Source: Gordionus sp. m RMFG-2023 (taxonomy: Eukaryota > Nematomorpha > Gordioida > Chordodea > Parachordodidae). Taken from it: DNA of 64,000 bases. Positions 23,335 through 36,768 of the stretch are shown in pieces. The stretch lies in assembly GCF_954871325.1 (NCBI RefSeq), contig NC_088777.1:44927366-44991365 (forward strand). Direction: 5' to 3'. Below the pieces are notes generated by a model. It saw only the letters and a program-made list of their open reading frames with translations. It did not search any database and was not told the DNA's origin. Within the stretch, counting starts at the first letter, position 1. Each line of letters opens with the position of its first letter. The position numbers were made by a program, and so were the translations under genes.

Positions 23335-24726
23335 ATTGGCTAAAGGGGGAGGGGGCAGATCGATGCACCGGATATAAAAATAAATGAATAAGGTATTTTT
23401 TGGTTTATTTACAATCAATTTATTTATTGTTTTTCAAAAAGCTATTTATTTTTTTTATTGATTTTTACAAATGAAAATATGATATGTAATAAGTTTCGTG
23501 GCAAATTTTCAGGGTTTTTTTGCACATCTTTTCAAATATTAGTAATCTATTATAGCATTAATTAAAATCGATTTTAAAGTTCAAATAAAAAAAATAGATT
23601 TATATATAATTTTTTTTTCAAAGTTAGATTTCATTTTTGTTTTTAAAATATCGGGCTAATTTGTTACCCCTTATAGTTGGATAATTTTCCATTTTTCACC
23701 GTTTTAACGTTATTTTTTATAAGTCTAAATTGAGGGTTTCGCAAACTATCACCACTCTCGGCAGTATTTTTGTTTGTTTGAAGAAATAGCTAAACTTATG
23801 GAAGAAGGCGGAAACGAATTACACAATGGGGCTTAGTATTTTCTTCAGCGAGTGCGTGCGTATAGAGTTGAATTAGGCAAGGATATCCAGCTATAGTATA
23901 GCTATTATACCCCATATCATCTAACTCGAGTATTCACCTCACGATACCTCTCAGGGGGTTAATTAAAGAACGTACCAATTTTTTTTAAAAAATATATCGG
24001 GTAGGTCCTATATTTCAATTTCATTGGCCTACATTTTTTAAATAGACCGATTCAATTAAATGTAAATAATATTTAAAAAGTATGGATGTGTCCTAAATAC
24101 GAAAAATAACAATGATACAAAACACTTAAATCAAACCAAAATAGGGTATCCGTTCAACAGCTGTTTAGCCCAAGCTAAACTAGAAATAAGATCAAAAATA
24201 AGTCGAACAGCCAGGACATTGCGTATATACATCTAAGAATTATATATTTTTAAAAATATTTTATTAACTTTTATAATTGATATTATTTTCATTTCATAAT
24301 ATTTTTAGATTTTAGCCCGAGGAAAATCTGTATCGCTACGCTTGTGGCTTAGAGTAATATAGTAGTTATCATTATAAAGAAAGACAATAATTGAAAAAAA
24401 AATCAATAAATTTAAGGTTACATTTTTGAACACATAAATAAAACACACACGTGTAAATTTTAATTATAAGAAAACTAAAACTTCAAAATATTTTAACAAA
24501 TTTTGTCTATTGGTATGGGATACATGCCGTTTGTTAGAAAAATAAACAAAACCGTCTAAGAGTCCGACTAAATAATGTTTTCTCTTCCTATCTACCAAAT
24601 TCAAAGGATGATTAGAATTACTAAGGGATTAGGAAAAACAAAGCTATTTCGGGCTAAGAAAAATTTTTTGTTTTGGAGTCGGGCCAATCCAATATCTCTC
24701 ATTATTTTTTTTTGTATCTCCAATAT

Positions 24727-24904
24727 TAAGTGTTGTGAATAACCTGATATTTTCGCCAAAAATATAAGGCAAGCCTAGAGATTTCGTTAATATATGCCCA
24801 AACTTTTCTGCCATTTATAAGCAGAATCTCCAGGCTTGAATATTTTTTGGCCAAAATATTGGGTCAACTATTTTAGACAAAAATTGAGCCGTTTAACAAC
24901 ATTA
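24727..24904. mobile_element. hAT-type palindromic MITE, TAGTGTTGTTAA family, perfect TSD
   Basis: The ends are TAAGTGTTGTGAATAACC and GAGCCGTTTAACAACATTA. Identical 8-bp flanks TCCAATAT lie at 24719-24726 and 24905-24912. The interior folds back (GCAAGCCTAGAGATTTCG against AATCTCCAGGCTTG). The element is 178 bp and non-coding. Confidence 0.9.
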
Positions 24905-25442
24905 TCCAATATCAAGATTAATACTTTCTTTTTTTATAGGAAAACTTGTATATTTTTTTCTTCGGGTTAAGAAAATTATAAATTTATTTCAGAAACTTGC
25001 TAATATAGAAACTTTAGGCCAAGTTCCGGATTTGTAAAAAAAAACTTATTTCCAACCTCGGCCCTTTTTTTGAAAAAATTTCCCGGTCCGTATTTTAATC
25101 TTTGATCCTTTTAAGGAATGGCCTTTGATTCTGGAACTCATGTGTCCATACTTAATAATATTTTCTTTAAAAAGGAGTTTGAAAAAGGATAACTATACCT
25201 TCTCGCAATTAATCACTTAACAAGAGGCAACACATTACAAACACTATAATATATGTGAATGTAAGTTATTTCGAATAATTGTGGCAGTATTGTGCCCAAT
25301 TAAGGGAAATTGTAAATATGAACAGTAGTTAATGTGCGAGTAAAACGCTTCTAATATAATGATTTCCTAGCTGATTAGTTAATATTATCTTTTTTTTAAA
25401 AAATTTCTTAATTTAAATTGCTCCCGATTTATGAGCTGAGCA

Positions 25443-25776
25443 TGCACCAATGACATATAATAAATAATACCTAGACTGACGATGTAATGAAAACAGCTGA
25501 GGACGCCATTTAAATTACCCATATCATTATTAAAATTTTTAAACGAGAGGCCAATTTATTCCTAAGTCTGGCGCAAATTTTATTAAAGAATTGCCTGATC
25601 ATCAAGATAATAAGGAAGCAAGTTATCAATCTTATAGTAGTTTTTAACATGAGATGAATTACTATATGGGTTACAAAAATGACGGGTCCAGATAGTTTGC
25701 ATTCAACGACGCTTCCAAATGAAATATTATGAATGCATCGTCAGTCTAGGTATCATTACGTGTCATTGGCTTGCAC
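25443..25776. mobile_element. MITE with CCAATGACA ... CCTAGACTGACGATG termini
   Basis: GCACCAATGACATATAATAA and CCTAGACTGACGATG on the left are mirrored by CATCGTCAGTCTAGG and TGTCATTGGCTTGCAC on the right. A short deleted derivative lies at 39433-39492 and a related copy at 55730-55961. There is no coding capacity. Confidence 0.7.
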
Positions 25777-26911
25777 TCTGACGTATTTTAACGTATATGA
25801 ATACAATTAAAGGGGCGTGAAGGAGGAAGGAAATCAAAATGTTTTTGCCCAATTAGACTAAATTTCATTAGCCGAGGGGAACGCATGAGGGATGATATTC
25901 ATTCCACTCCTCATTATTTTTTATGTCCAAGAAAAAAAATGTTGTTCCGGCTTCATTCGCAAGCAAAATATTTTGGCATCGCATAATACATAATTTTTAC
26001 GAAGAAAATAAAACAAAAATTTGAATAACATTTATGAATAATTTTAATTTTAACTTGACTGGCTGAGAAGCCGTTTAGTTTAGGATTAGTGTGGGCGCCA
26101 TATTGCGATAATCCGTGACATTAAAACTAGAAAACCAAACGATTATTTAGTGAAGAAAAAAAAATATATAAATATGGTTTAACATGCCAAATTTTTTATT
26201 TTTTTAAATTAAATTAAAAATATTTTCAAAAAAAAAGTGTGTCAAAATTTATTTTTTATCGATTTTAAAGGGGGAAAATAGGAGGGGGGGGGAGATAACA
26301 ATAATATCTTTTTAAATATTATATTATTGTCGTTTACTATTTATCATCATCATCTAACCCTCTTATTTAATTTAAAAAAAAATTAAACTTTCAGAAGTTT
26401 TAAAATTTTAATTTAAAATAGATGCTAAATTTTTGAAATTTAAAATAAAAAAATCAGAATTATGTTTTACTATATCATTAAAACTTTTTATGAAAGAGGT
26501 CGATAAAGCCCGGCCAAAGGACAAAACGACTTTAGGTCGGACCAGTCCACGTTAACCTTTTGAAATATGAATAATGGAATTTTGTAAAAAAACCATAAAT
26601 AAACTAGAAGTATGCCGGATCCAGATAGCAGACAAGCGATACAGTATTGCCTTTACCCGGAGCAGCCCAGAAGAACAACAATATGAACTTATTTATTATC
26701 TCGCCTTAGTATCGCGATACAATCGATACCTGATACTGATAAATTCACTTTAAATATTTCTTGTTTTCTTTAATGATTCATCTCTCCATTATATATATTC
26801 TATATTTATTTAAATTTATTCTTACGTTAATTATGAAACAAAAAATTATATGAAATTTTAATTCATGGCATAATTTTTCTGATATTCATCTCACTCCATG
26901 CTCTATAAAAA

Positions 26912-27060
26912 TCAGAGATCTGAAAGCCCCGCCCGTTAAATATAACCATGCCAAGATGGGCCAAAAAAAAATTTTTAAATACCCGAGCCGCGCATAAAAA
27001 AAATCCGGCCCGAACTGGATCTGAAAATATAAAATCCGGGTTGGGTCTAAAAAATTGCAT
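26912..27060. repeat. Fragment of GC-armed hAT-type MITE
   Basis: It starts CAGAGATCTGAAAGCCCCGC and contains CCCGAGCCGCGC, ATCCGGCCCG and ATCCGGGTTGGG, as in the left arm of the 58513-59513 element. The right end is not found. 27070-28080 has no recognisable gene. Confidence 0.5.
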
Positions 27061-28084
27061 TTTTTTATAGTGGGCTAAATAGCAACTTGGTAAGAAAAAA
27101 AAGGGTATGGATTTAAAGAAAGATAATAGGGAAAATAATAAAATTATTTTTAGGAGAAAAAAAAAGAAAAACATAAAATTAAAAGGAAAGGTCGCAAAAA
27201 AGTTAGAAACGAGGAAAAAAAAATAAGAAAGAAAATTTTTTTTAAAAAATCCAAAAAATATATGATATTTCAGAATTATTAAAATGTCAACAAAAAAAAT
27301 GTTGTTAATCGGTCGCATATGTGTTTTTACGAGTCTTTAAAAAAAGAATTTAAGAAATTTTAGTTATTTATAATTTATAGCAAGTATAAATAATTGTCAA
27401 TGTGTTTAATTACAAAAAAACCATTCATAATATTTAAAAAAAGTTAATTTAAAATATTTACATGTTTTTGTTTTGATTTTGTATCCACAATTTACAGAGG
27501 GCAAAACGTTTTTATCATTGTAAATGATATTTAATTGTTTAGAAAGCATATGCATTGGAATTGGAACTTGTATAGGCCATATTTTTTTTATAATTTCTTG
27601 TTATTTTGATTTTTGACAAATAAAATATATTTTTTTCCTCACTTCTTCGCTTTTTACATCAAAAAAAGAATGATTATTAGCAATTTTTTGTTTTGTTTTG
27701 TGTGATGCTAATAAGAGGTGCTTAAAAAAATTTTTTAAGGTTTTTAGCACTCCCTCCCCTATAATCTTACTATTTTAATGGTATAATCAAATTATAATAG
27801 ATCTATGCCCCTGTTGAAATAGTATAATTGTAAAAATCGAGCATATTTGGATCAAAAATATTTTTAAATTAATCAGTTACAAAAATTCATATAATAATGG
27901 GATCGTTTAATTACAATGTCTCTTTGAAACAATTTGGCATAACACAGCTAAAAAAAGTACATTTTAAATAGCTAGATCGATAAATAATTAAAATTTAAAA
28001 ATTCGGGTTTGATTAAGATTCCCATTTTTAGCTCAAAAAATGCGTTCGATTCCTATCTGCTATTAAAATTGGAGTGGGGAAAGG

Positions 28085-28165
28085 GGACACGAAAAATTGA
28101 TTCCGCCGAGATTCGAACCAAAAACCTCTCACTTTACTCAATAACGCTCATACCTCTCACCTCTC
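28085..28165 (-). repeat. tRNA-like relic, possible SINE head
   Basis: On the minus strand GGTTCGAATCT matches a pol III B box, and an A-box-like TAGCAAATAGAGAGG lies upstream. A 5-bp stem closing a 7-nt loop (GAGTAAA) sits where an anticodon arm would be, but loop position 33 is not T and the T stem is imperfect. This is more likely a decayed tRNA-derived repeat than a working tRNA gene. Confidence 0.3.
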
Positions 28166-28744
28166 TATTTGCTATTTTTTTTGGCAATTATTAATAATTT
28201 AACCAAACGATAAATAATTTTTTTGCATTTATAATATATCTTAGTTGTTCTCTTTAGTAGTTTCAAACTCGAAATAACATTACTAGGCTTAAATAAAGTA
28301 AGAAAAATATATGGCTTAGCGGGCGGGATTAAGATTTTGACGTCTGCAGGGCTGCAGGTCTTTGAAGAATATTTCGTAAGTTTATTAATGTTTTATTTTA
28401 TATAATTATTGTTTAGATATTCATCATATCATTAAAATTATGTTTTACAATTATAATAAATTAAATATTTTAGGTACATTTATATTTATCATCGGGATCA
28501 ACTATCTTCGTTAAAAATTTTAATTTATTGGTTTAAATTATTTTATTAAAACGTTGCAAGTATTTGGTAAATTTTTATTACCATCTTTATTAAAAATATT
28601 AGATTAATTATTTTCAGCTAAATAATATTGATGCTTGCGTGAATCTGAGCCAGTCTCAAAATTATGGGATATTTTACTTTAATTAGCTCTTCCACCAGTA
28701 AACATAATATATAAGATATCAATAAAGGTTAATTATTGGTTTCG

Positions 28745-29010
28745 ACCCATCCTTTGGTCGTGGTAAACGACCCAAATTTAGTTTTAACTTTGGGTTGGGA
28801 ATGAAGAGAGGACCAATATTTTAGGTCAAAGAAATAGACCTCAACATTGGGTCAAAATCGGAAAAAAAGGTCCACACTTTGAGTCGAAGTCGATTACAAC
28901 GACTTAAAATTTGAACCTTTGTTGAAAAAATCGACCCAGCTATTGGGTCGACGTCAAATAAAATGGCCAGGATTTTGGGGTCGGTTTTGTTCGAGCCAAC
29001 GCTTAGCCGT
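28745..29010. repeat. Cluster of GACCCA / TGGGTC motifs
   Basis: About eight short GACCCA- or TGGGTC-like words in both orientations occur within 270 bp. The block ends in a TTAGCCGTTTAACAGTATT-like copy of the TAGTGTTGTTAA MITE terminus. It is perhaps a decayed relative of the 1205-1424 element, which has GGGTC / GACCC arms. Confidence 0.35.
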
Positions 29011-29154
29011 TTAACAGTATTTACAGCCTACTGGAAATAAACCGTTAAAACATACTTTTTTAATGATATTAATTTAAAAAATAATCAAACCAATAAAAAT
29101 AATTTAATCAATAATTATTAAAAAATCAATCTGTATTTTTTATTTATTTAACAT

Positions 29155-29254
29155 TTAAATTTGGGCCGGACTTTTCGGGATAAATAGATAAAAAAATTCG
29201 TTCGGGGTCGGGTCGGCGGGTTCGGTATATTAGGTCCGATGCAGATCGCTGATT
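29155..29254. repeat. Right-end fragment of GC-armed hAT-type MITE
   Basis: GGGCCGGAC, TCGGGTCGGCGGG and GGTCCGATGCAGATCGCTG match the right terminus of the 2426-2797 family. The left part is missing. 29260-31560 is AT-rich and shows no gene or repeat I can name. Confidence 0.5.
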
Positions 29255-31561
29255 CAAACTGCGATTCCGGAATTTTTTTTCATGGTGAAAATCAATTAAT
29301 GCCCCGAAACTGTTTAATTTTAGTTTTGATACATTGTTATGTTGATCAATAATTATTTTATTGATAAAAATTAGATATTTTATATTTTGTTTTATTGTAT
29401 CAGAGAAAGAAAAAAATGTCAATGTCAATAATGAGTTTGAAAAAAAAATTGAATTTTATTTTATTTGGCAAGAAGGACTGAATTAAAACTGAAATGTTGT
29501 CTTTAGAAAAAAAAATAAAGATTTATATAAATAGTATCATTTTATTGAGAATTTGTAGTTTGCATGAACAAATACTTCCCCTTTTCGGTAAATCAAACAA
29601 GAGTATAAAAGAAATATTTTTTTTTATAAAAAACATCAAAATTTTGGAAGACAGGAAGGTGAAAATGCATCATTGATTTATTTATTTCACATATCAAATA
29701 ATTATAATATAAGAATGGAATGTGTAATCAATTGATTGAATTTTAAATAAATAAATCATGGCAAGGTTATTATTTGAATTGGGTAGATATAATCCAATCA
29801 TTGTCCAAATTTTTAAAATTTAAGACATAAGAAAAACCTGATTTTAAAAAATAATTAAATTAATGGAAGAATACATTTTTTTAGATAGCTAAACATGGTG
29901 GCTAGATTTTAAAAAAATTGCCACTGGACCAGTGGGAATTTGGGCGAAAAAATTTCGATTTTGTAGACACAAATCAACAAATGAAGAGTATAAATGTTCA
30001 AAAATGGTTTAAATTATTTTATATATAAAAATCCAACAAAATGGATTTATAGATGTAATTAAAATTGATATTAAAATGATGTATTTTGAACTATTTTTTG
30101 AACGAGTTTATTACTAAAATATTCAATAGAAGCCTCTAATATAAATATGGTATCAAAATATCAGCAACATTTAAAAATAAAAATTATTATATGTAGTTTA
30201 TTTTTTTAAAGCATTTAATACAACTCCTCATTTTCTTTTCTTTTTTATTATGTTGAGCAATAAAATTTTAGGAAAATTAAATTAATCCTTTTCTTACATC
30301 TTTCTTATCAGTCAAGTATTTTAAAATTAATTAATGGCTAAATGTAACTGTTTTTAATTTATGAGGGTTAATTATCATTTTAGGATATCGTCCAATATTA
30401 GTTAAATTTTAAAGTATTGGTTAATATGTATACTCTAGCATCTCTGATATTGAGATGTTGAAAATGTGATGAATGAGTAATATTTACTCTTTAAAATTTT
30501 CTGATTTTTAGATAAATTTTAATTCTATTTAAAAATAAATATCATTGAGCAAATAAGAATAAATTGTTATAAAATTTATATAAAATAAAATTCATGTGGC
30601 ATGAATCAAATGAATGCGTATTGGAAACATGTTAATTTTTTAAAGTGGGCATTAAATGTGTAAGACTATGTTAAATATAAAACTTTAAACATTCTCCCAA
30701 AATAAAGCAAATATGTTGAAATTAGATAAAGGTGTAATTGTTATATGCTTTTTAATAAAAATTATCACCAAATTAAAACACCGATATAAGATATTTCAAA
30801 TCGAAAAATATATTGTAACGAATAATAATATACTTATAAATTATTGAGGAATATTTCAAGAAAATTTATAATCATATTAAAAAATGAGTGAATACGTTTA
30901 AATGCCTCCAATTTTATGAACGAATGATTTTTACAAAAATTTAGCAGCAATAAGAAAAAAAATATAAATGCATAATAAATTATAAATTTATTCTTGCTTC
31001 AAGATATTCATATTTAAAAAATTTGTAAGAGCTAACTTTATAGGTATTTTTTAGTATTTTCAAGTTCAAATCATTTATAATTTAAATTATAATATTATTA
31101 TTTATATAAAAGACTTCAACTTGATAGAATAATCTTAATATTATTATTTTAGTCAATAAATTTACAATTTTATATAATTAAAAAAATTGATATGTCAGTG
31201 TAGGTATGTTTTGCTTTATATATTAGATAAATTGTAAAATACATCATATCATCTGAAATGTATTATTGAGAATCCCATAAAACATATAAGTATATTTATT
31301 TGCTTTTTAAAATATCTTTTTAGGCTAATAACCCCTCCCTACTTACGAAAAATGTATATAAACAAACATTTAAAACAAAAATAAGTGAAAGCTGACTATT
31401 TTTTTAAAAAATAACAATGATTCAAAATTTTCAGAAAAAATGACATTTTAATTTTTAAAAGGTTAAAAATCATATCAATATTTTTCTAATTTAACCCTGC
31501 AATTGTAATTGGCCTAAGGAAATTTATTAGGAAAAAGACCCATCCAGTAATGCGTCCATCC

Positions 31562-31744
31562 GTGTGTTATTAAATTTTTAAAACCAGCTAACCCAATATT
31601 TTGGCCAAACAATATTATGCAAGCCTCGAGAATTCGTTAGTGGAAGATATATTTGCTATCTATGAGAAAAATCTCCGGTTGCATAAAATTTTTGGGCTAA
31701 AATATTTGGTTAGCCGTTTTAATAATCGAGCCGTTTAATAATTA
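31562..31744. mobile_element. hAT-type palindromic MITE, TAGTGTTGTTAA family
   Basis: The ends are GTGTGTTATTAAATT and CGAGCCGTTTAATAATTA. Flanks GTCCATCC (31554-31561) and TTCCATCC (31745-31752) form an 8-bp duplication with one mismatch. The interior core is GCAAGCCTCGAG against CTCCGGTTGCA. Confidence 0.8.
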
Positions 31745-32386
31745 TTCCATCCTCACATCTCACCCTCATGCTGCTCTTAGGTATACTATAGTATAAATGT
31801 GTATACGTCGTTGGGGGAGGGGGGATTGGAAATTTTGTGGCCCTCTTATATACTATTTTAAGGTATAAATATATACAACTCTTCCACAAAAAAATATATA
31901 CAATATATCACTTTATACAATAATTTTAATAAAAATAAGAAAAAGTAATAATTTTTATAATTCATAATCAGGGTTGGGCAAATTTTCAGAAAATTGTATT
32001 CGGATACAGAAACAGATACTTTATAAAATTTTGTATTTAAGATACAAGATACTGGATGATACTTTAGAAAAATTTCAATAAGATATAAGATACAAGATAC
32101 TTGTATCTTTTTTTTAAAAAAGTATCTAAGATACTAGATATTTTTTATAAAAACTTTAAATAGTCAAAATCGAAATGTATAAAGCTTTATTTTTTTATAT
32201 ATAATATAAATTTATAAAAAATTTGAAAATAAATTGTAGAAAATAACAAATTTATTATATAAGATAGTGCGATATTTTTTTACTAATTGTATAATTAATA
32301 AATATTAATACATCAGCATCATAAATCAGCATTATTTTTTAATATTATTAATATAATTTATCATTCAATCTTTGACGATTTGGTCT

Positions 32387-33519
32387 AGAGGTAGGCGCGG
32401 GTGGTGAAATTACGCGTGACCCATCGAGTCACGGTGTGAGTGTGAAAAGTTTTTAAATTATTAGGCGTGACTGGGCGTGACGGGCCTTCCCAAAATTTTT
32501 CCTGGGCATGATCGGGCGTTAACATGAATTTCCCGTGAATCACGGAAATTTTAATTTTCTTTTATAAATATAAATTTGCAATTTTATAATTATAATACAT
32601 ATTTTCTAATTTAATTTATTTAAAAAAGAAAAATTTTTGAAAACAGAAAATATTCAGGCATTTTATAAACAATATCTAGTGGCACGCTTCTAGTCTATTT
32701 TCTTTTTATGTTTAGGTGTTTAGTCGCGAGATTTTTTACTTAAATTTTTTAATTTATTCTCAAGCACTTAAGGTAGGTTTAATTCTAGATCCTAATTTCA
32801 AAAGCCTTAAGTTATAAACAGACAAAGAAAAAAAAGATATTTACAAAACAATCTTAAAAATGTGAAATGATATAAAATTAGATGATATGCATAAGTCAAT
32901 GCCAACTGTCATTTATAACTTTCCTAATTCATCCTACATTCATAAAAAATCATATATTCTAAATGAATCATTTTTTAGATGATTCTGATGAAGCATCAAC
33001 ATCTACCGATGAAAGCTGTGTGAATTTAAGAGATTCATCCCATAAAACAAATAACAATGGCAATATTTTGAAGTTTTGGAAGCAGGAAAATTTATTTCTT
33101 TTTTTGACAAAATTATAGAGTAAAATTTTGTCAGCCCTGGCAAATTCGGCTACTAGCGAAAGGTTATTTTCTGTAGCCAATTGCCTATTAGAAGTAAGGC
33201 GTACACAATTGAAATAAAAAAAATGGACATTTTTTTTTCTAAGTAAGAATTTGGATTTATATGTATTTATTTTTTGTTATTATGGATTATGGAATTAATA
33301 AATAGAATAAATTCAAAAAAGTGTAAAAAATTATAGCATTAAAGTTTTGAAAAATTTAAAAACACCGTGAATTTTCGGGCATGAATCAAATATTGCCTTT
33401 CGTGAGTGGGCGGGTCGAGTCGAAATTTTTTTAGTGGTATGCGTGAATGGGCTTGAATATTTTTTATTGCCACCATGAGCGGGCGAGTCGTGAATAAAAA
33501 ATTAGGCCCACCCACCTCT
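32387..33519. mobile_element. Nested hAT element with AGAGGTAGGCG / CCCACCTCT termini
   Basis: The left end AGAGGTAGGCGCGGGTGG is mirrored by GGCCCACCCACCTCT. Flanks TTTGGTCT (32379-32386) and TATGGTCT (33520-33527) form an 8-bp duplication with one mismatch. Subterminal GCGTGAC and GGGCGGGTCG motifs recur near both ends. It is inserted in the 31969-34532 element and carries the remains of a transposase gene. Confidence 0.8.
32770..33217 (+). pseudogene. hAT transposase C-terminal remnant
   Basis: A LILDPNFKSLKL-like stretch near 32780-32820 matches the LLDPRFK motif of hAT transposases. Near 33055-33215, ILKFWKQEN ... ILSALANSATSERLFSVA and a RRTQL end match the hAT C-terminal dimerisation domain (SATSERLFSxA). 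The remnant has at least one stop and lacks the N-terminal catalytic part, so it is inactive. It supports the hAT assignment of the surrounding element. Confidence 0.75.
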
Positions 33520-34540
33520 TATGGTCTATTAACCATATTAGCAAAGCTAAATAATCGTTCAACGGGGGCAGAGGAGGGTAATATTGTGTTTTATTTAATA
33601 AATATTTCTTTTAATTAATTTTATAATGAAAATTATATTTTAAGCATATATGTAAAAATTAAAAAAAATACATATGAATGGTGGATTAAATATTGCTAAG
33701 TACTATCTATCATATAAAAATGGTGCCCCAAATATTTGGATTATATTTTGGCCTAGTATTCAAATTAACAACCTCTTTTTATCAATATTAGTTTTCTTAT
33801 TCTTTTCATAGATGATTTTTATATATCATTTTAGTTTCATTTTCAATCAATAATATAAAAATTTATTTTAAAATACTTCTAAATTTAGCAAAAGATATAT
33901 GAAATTTGAAATGATAATGAATATGATTATAAATGTGATTTATTATATAATTATATATTATACTTTTAGATGCTTGAAAAAATTTGATGACGAGTCCGCA
34001 GAACCACTTATAGATTTGTGGCATTCTTTACATTTTGCAGTAATTTTATTATGATCATGTTGAAGTACTTGAAAAAATTTCCCAGTTAAAATACTTAATT
34101 TAAATTTATAGTTATATTTTTTGTTGAAAAGAATCATCTGAAGACGAAGACATATTATTCAATTTTCTTCTTCCATTATTTTAAAATAGACGGTTAAAAA
34201 ACGATTCAAATGAAATATAGTAGTTCTAATTGTTAGAAAATTGCTATATGACGACCAACGTCATATATCATACATTATCTTAAAATATCTAAATTCTGAT
34301 TAAATTTTTCATTTAAATTTTAAAACAATATCATTTTAAATTTTAATACTATTTAAATTAACTAATATAATTATTTTTTTAAAGTATCTGTATCTTTTTG
34401 AATACAAAGTTGGTTAAGATACAAATACTTTTAAATAATATGTATCTTAGATACTGGATACCAGATACTTTCCAAAATTTAAAATATATCTTGTATCTTA
34501 GATACAAATATCCGCGATACTGCCCAACCCTGTTCATAAT

Positions 34541-35979
34541 TTATTTAAAAATTGAAATTTTGCTATAGAAAGATTGAAAACTCAAAATAAAAAATATAAG
34601 GCTTTCAATATCAAAACTTAAAAACTTTCAGAAAAATTTATGGGAAAAAACAATCTAATAGTGCTCTCTCTCTTCCCCATCTTGAGCAAAATCCTACTAC
34701 GCTGAAAATCAATATGGTAAATTAATTTTTCCAGTAATCTTTTAGGGAGAGTTTAATAGACTCTTCAAAATAAATTGCCAAGACTTTTAATCTCTAAAGA
34801 TTGTTTAAATATAAATTTTTTAAGAGTGCTTAAACAGAATTTTTGATCCAATTTTACATAAAATTCCAAATTTGAAAAAATACCTTTCATATGAAAATAC
34901 TGATTAATATGCATAAAAGTTTTTAGTGATAAAATAATTTTTTTAAAAAAAATGTGATCTCCTTTAGAAAAATCTTCAATATTGTAATCTTCAAAGATTT
35001 TTTGCGCAAAATTTTTGGGCGACTGCCACATAAGGCAAAAAAGGCTATATATTATCAAAAACTACATTGGTGTATTTTTTGAAAGAATGATTCACAAGGA
35101 CGCGTCTACTCTAAAATTTAAGTTTAGTCTAGACCGGTCGAAATACAATCCAAGAAATAAATCCGAAAAATGGTTAAAACACAGAACAGAACTCCCTCAT
35201 TTACTATTAATATAATTGCCGTCTAAAATTTTTTATAACATAATTAGTTTTATATAATTTTTATATAGTACATCATATTTCACTATACTCAACACAGGTC
35301 CAATATATAAAATCCTTCCAATTTATTTTCTTGATTTAATAATTAGAGCTTTATGATTATAGCCTATTTTTTTTAAAAAAAAATTTTTAAGCAGGTCGTC
35401 GACATAGAAGTAATTTATATTGAAAAAATGTCATATCAATCTAGCAATTTTATATTTAAAATCAAATTGCCCAAATTAGGTAAAATTTGTTCCTAACAAA
35501 CACAATGGAATATGCATCACCGGGAAAAAATAGGGTGCATGTAATCCAATATTTAAAAATCTCATCCTTTAATATTTATTTATCTACCCAAGGTATAAAT
35601 CCAAATAGAAATGTCGGGACTATTTTGTTTTTAGCTTATACAGGGCTATTAGCCATAATTCATACCAAAAGCATGTGCATAGATTAAAATTAAGACAAAG
35701 AAAAAGTAATATATTATATTTCGCATTTTTTTAAAAAATAACATTTCTAGATATTAAGCCATACTGGGCCAATTAGTAAATATAAAAAATTAAATAATAT
35801 TCAGAGCCCCGCAGTTATTTCTTTCTTTTACAACAATAAATTATATCAAGTTAAAAATTTTATAAGAAAAAGTTATCAAATGAAAATCATATTAATTCCC
35901 CTACATTTGGAGAGAATTTGTGGACGATTGTAGCTACCATTGCCAAAGGTCAGGCAAGACAAGAAATTTTGAAATGTAT
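34541..35979. other. AT-rich intergenic stretch, nothing recognised
   Basis: No exon-like frame, inverted repeat or known motif could be supported here. Short open frames on both strands have AT-driven composition and no family resemblance. Confidence 0.5.
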
Positions 35980-36221
35980 CTTTATGACTGGGATCTAAAC
36001 CGAATCTGAACCTTTAAACCTGCATTTTTTACCAAGAACCTAAACCGCGAAAAGATCTTCTAGCCAAACCTGAACCGCTAAAATGCCTGTAAATCCCTTC
36101 AAGCCAAATGATTATAAAATAATATGACACTTATTACTTGTATATTGATAAAATTCTAATTTTTTTAAAGATTAAGCAATTTTGATTGGTAAGTGCCAGT
36201 CAAAATTTTTATAAACATTAG

Positions 36222-36545
36222 TGTTGTAGCCGCTGAAAAAAAAGAAGAAATAAATTTAATATAATATACTGAATGTCAGTCATATTATGACATGAACAAT
36301 TAATTTTCCCTGGGGGAAAGAAGGAAGAATGGGAGATGGGAAGATGCCAGCTGGGAAGAACAAAGAATGGAGGAGATTCAACTATTTTTATGAATATGAA
36401 ACTTGTATAATTATTTGGATGTGAACATAAATAAAATATGGGTATTTATTTAATTATTAAGAAAGGATTGTTTGGATTGTTAAGTTATATTTTTGAGAGT
36501 AAAGGTTTGAGAGTAAAGGGCATATATTATTTATTATTTTACAAA
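36222..36545. repeat. Left LTR
   Basis: It differs from the right LTR by only a handful of positions by eye. Shared landmarks are GAATGTCAGTCA, GACATGAACAATTAATTTTC, GATGCCAGCTGGGAAG and the TTATTATTTTACAAAA end. Confidence 0.85.
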
Positions 36546-36768
36546 AGTGTTACCAGCTGACCAGGATCGACAACATATGGATTTAGGTACACAACGCATA
36601 AGTACTTAAAACTATACAGGGGTAAATGAGATTAAGAGATGAGTTTAAGGATTTCTATAATTTTATCTGAAATATTTAGCTTACAGGGTTTAAAATAGAA
36701 AGTATGTAATGAGTATTAGGATTGAAAATTAAAATAAAATGATTAATTACTGGTTAATGATATTTGAT

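Larger units (their letters stand above)
31969..34532. mobile_element. hAT element (outer), CAGGGTTGGGCA termini, perfect TSD
   Basis: It starts CAGGGTTGGGCA and ends TGCCCAACCCTG. Identical 8-bp flanks TTCATAAT lie at 31961-31968 and 34533-34540. Subterminal regions are dense in GATACTTGTATC-like words in both arms. Without the 1.1-kb element nested at 32387-33519 it would be about 1.4 kb and non-coding, so it is a non-autonomous hAT copy. The perfect duplication suggests a fairly recent insertion. Confidence 0.9.

Noticed and set aside
23063-23377. 104-codon + strand frame
   Set aside because: Most of it is inside the probable solo LTR at 22910-23334, and the corresponding sequence in the sister LTRs is not open.
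23760-23830. Short + strand peptide-like stretch (EEIAKLMEEGGNEL)
   Set aside because: The frame is short and stops soon, no splice-bounded neighbours were found and the family is not identifiable.
26863-27318. 151-codon minus-strand frame, Phe/Leu/Ile-rich
   Set aside because: The composition is what a long A-rich + strand tract gives when read backwards. It overlaps a MITE fragment and resembles no membrane protein family.
28085-28165. Functional tRNA gene
   Set aside because: Position 33 of the would-be anticodon loop is not T, the T stem is imperfect and no convincing acceptor stem closes. It is kept only as a tRNA-like relic.
33985-34020. Hammerhead-ribozyme-like words (GATGACGAGTCCGC)
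   Set aside because: The required CTGATGA and GAAA core elements and the flanking helices are not present in the right order.
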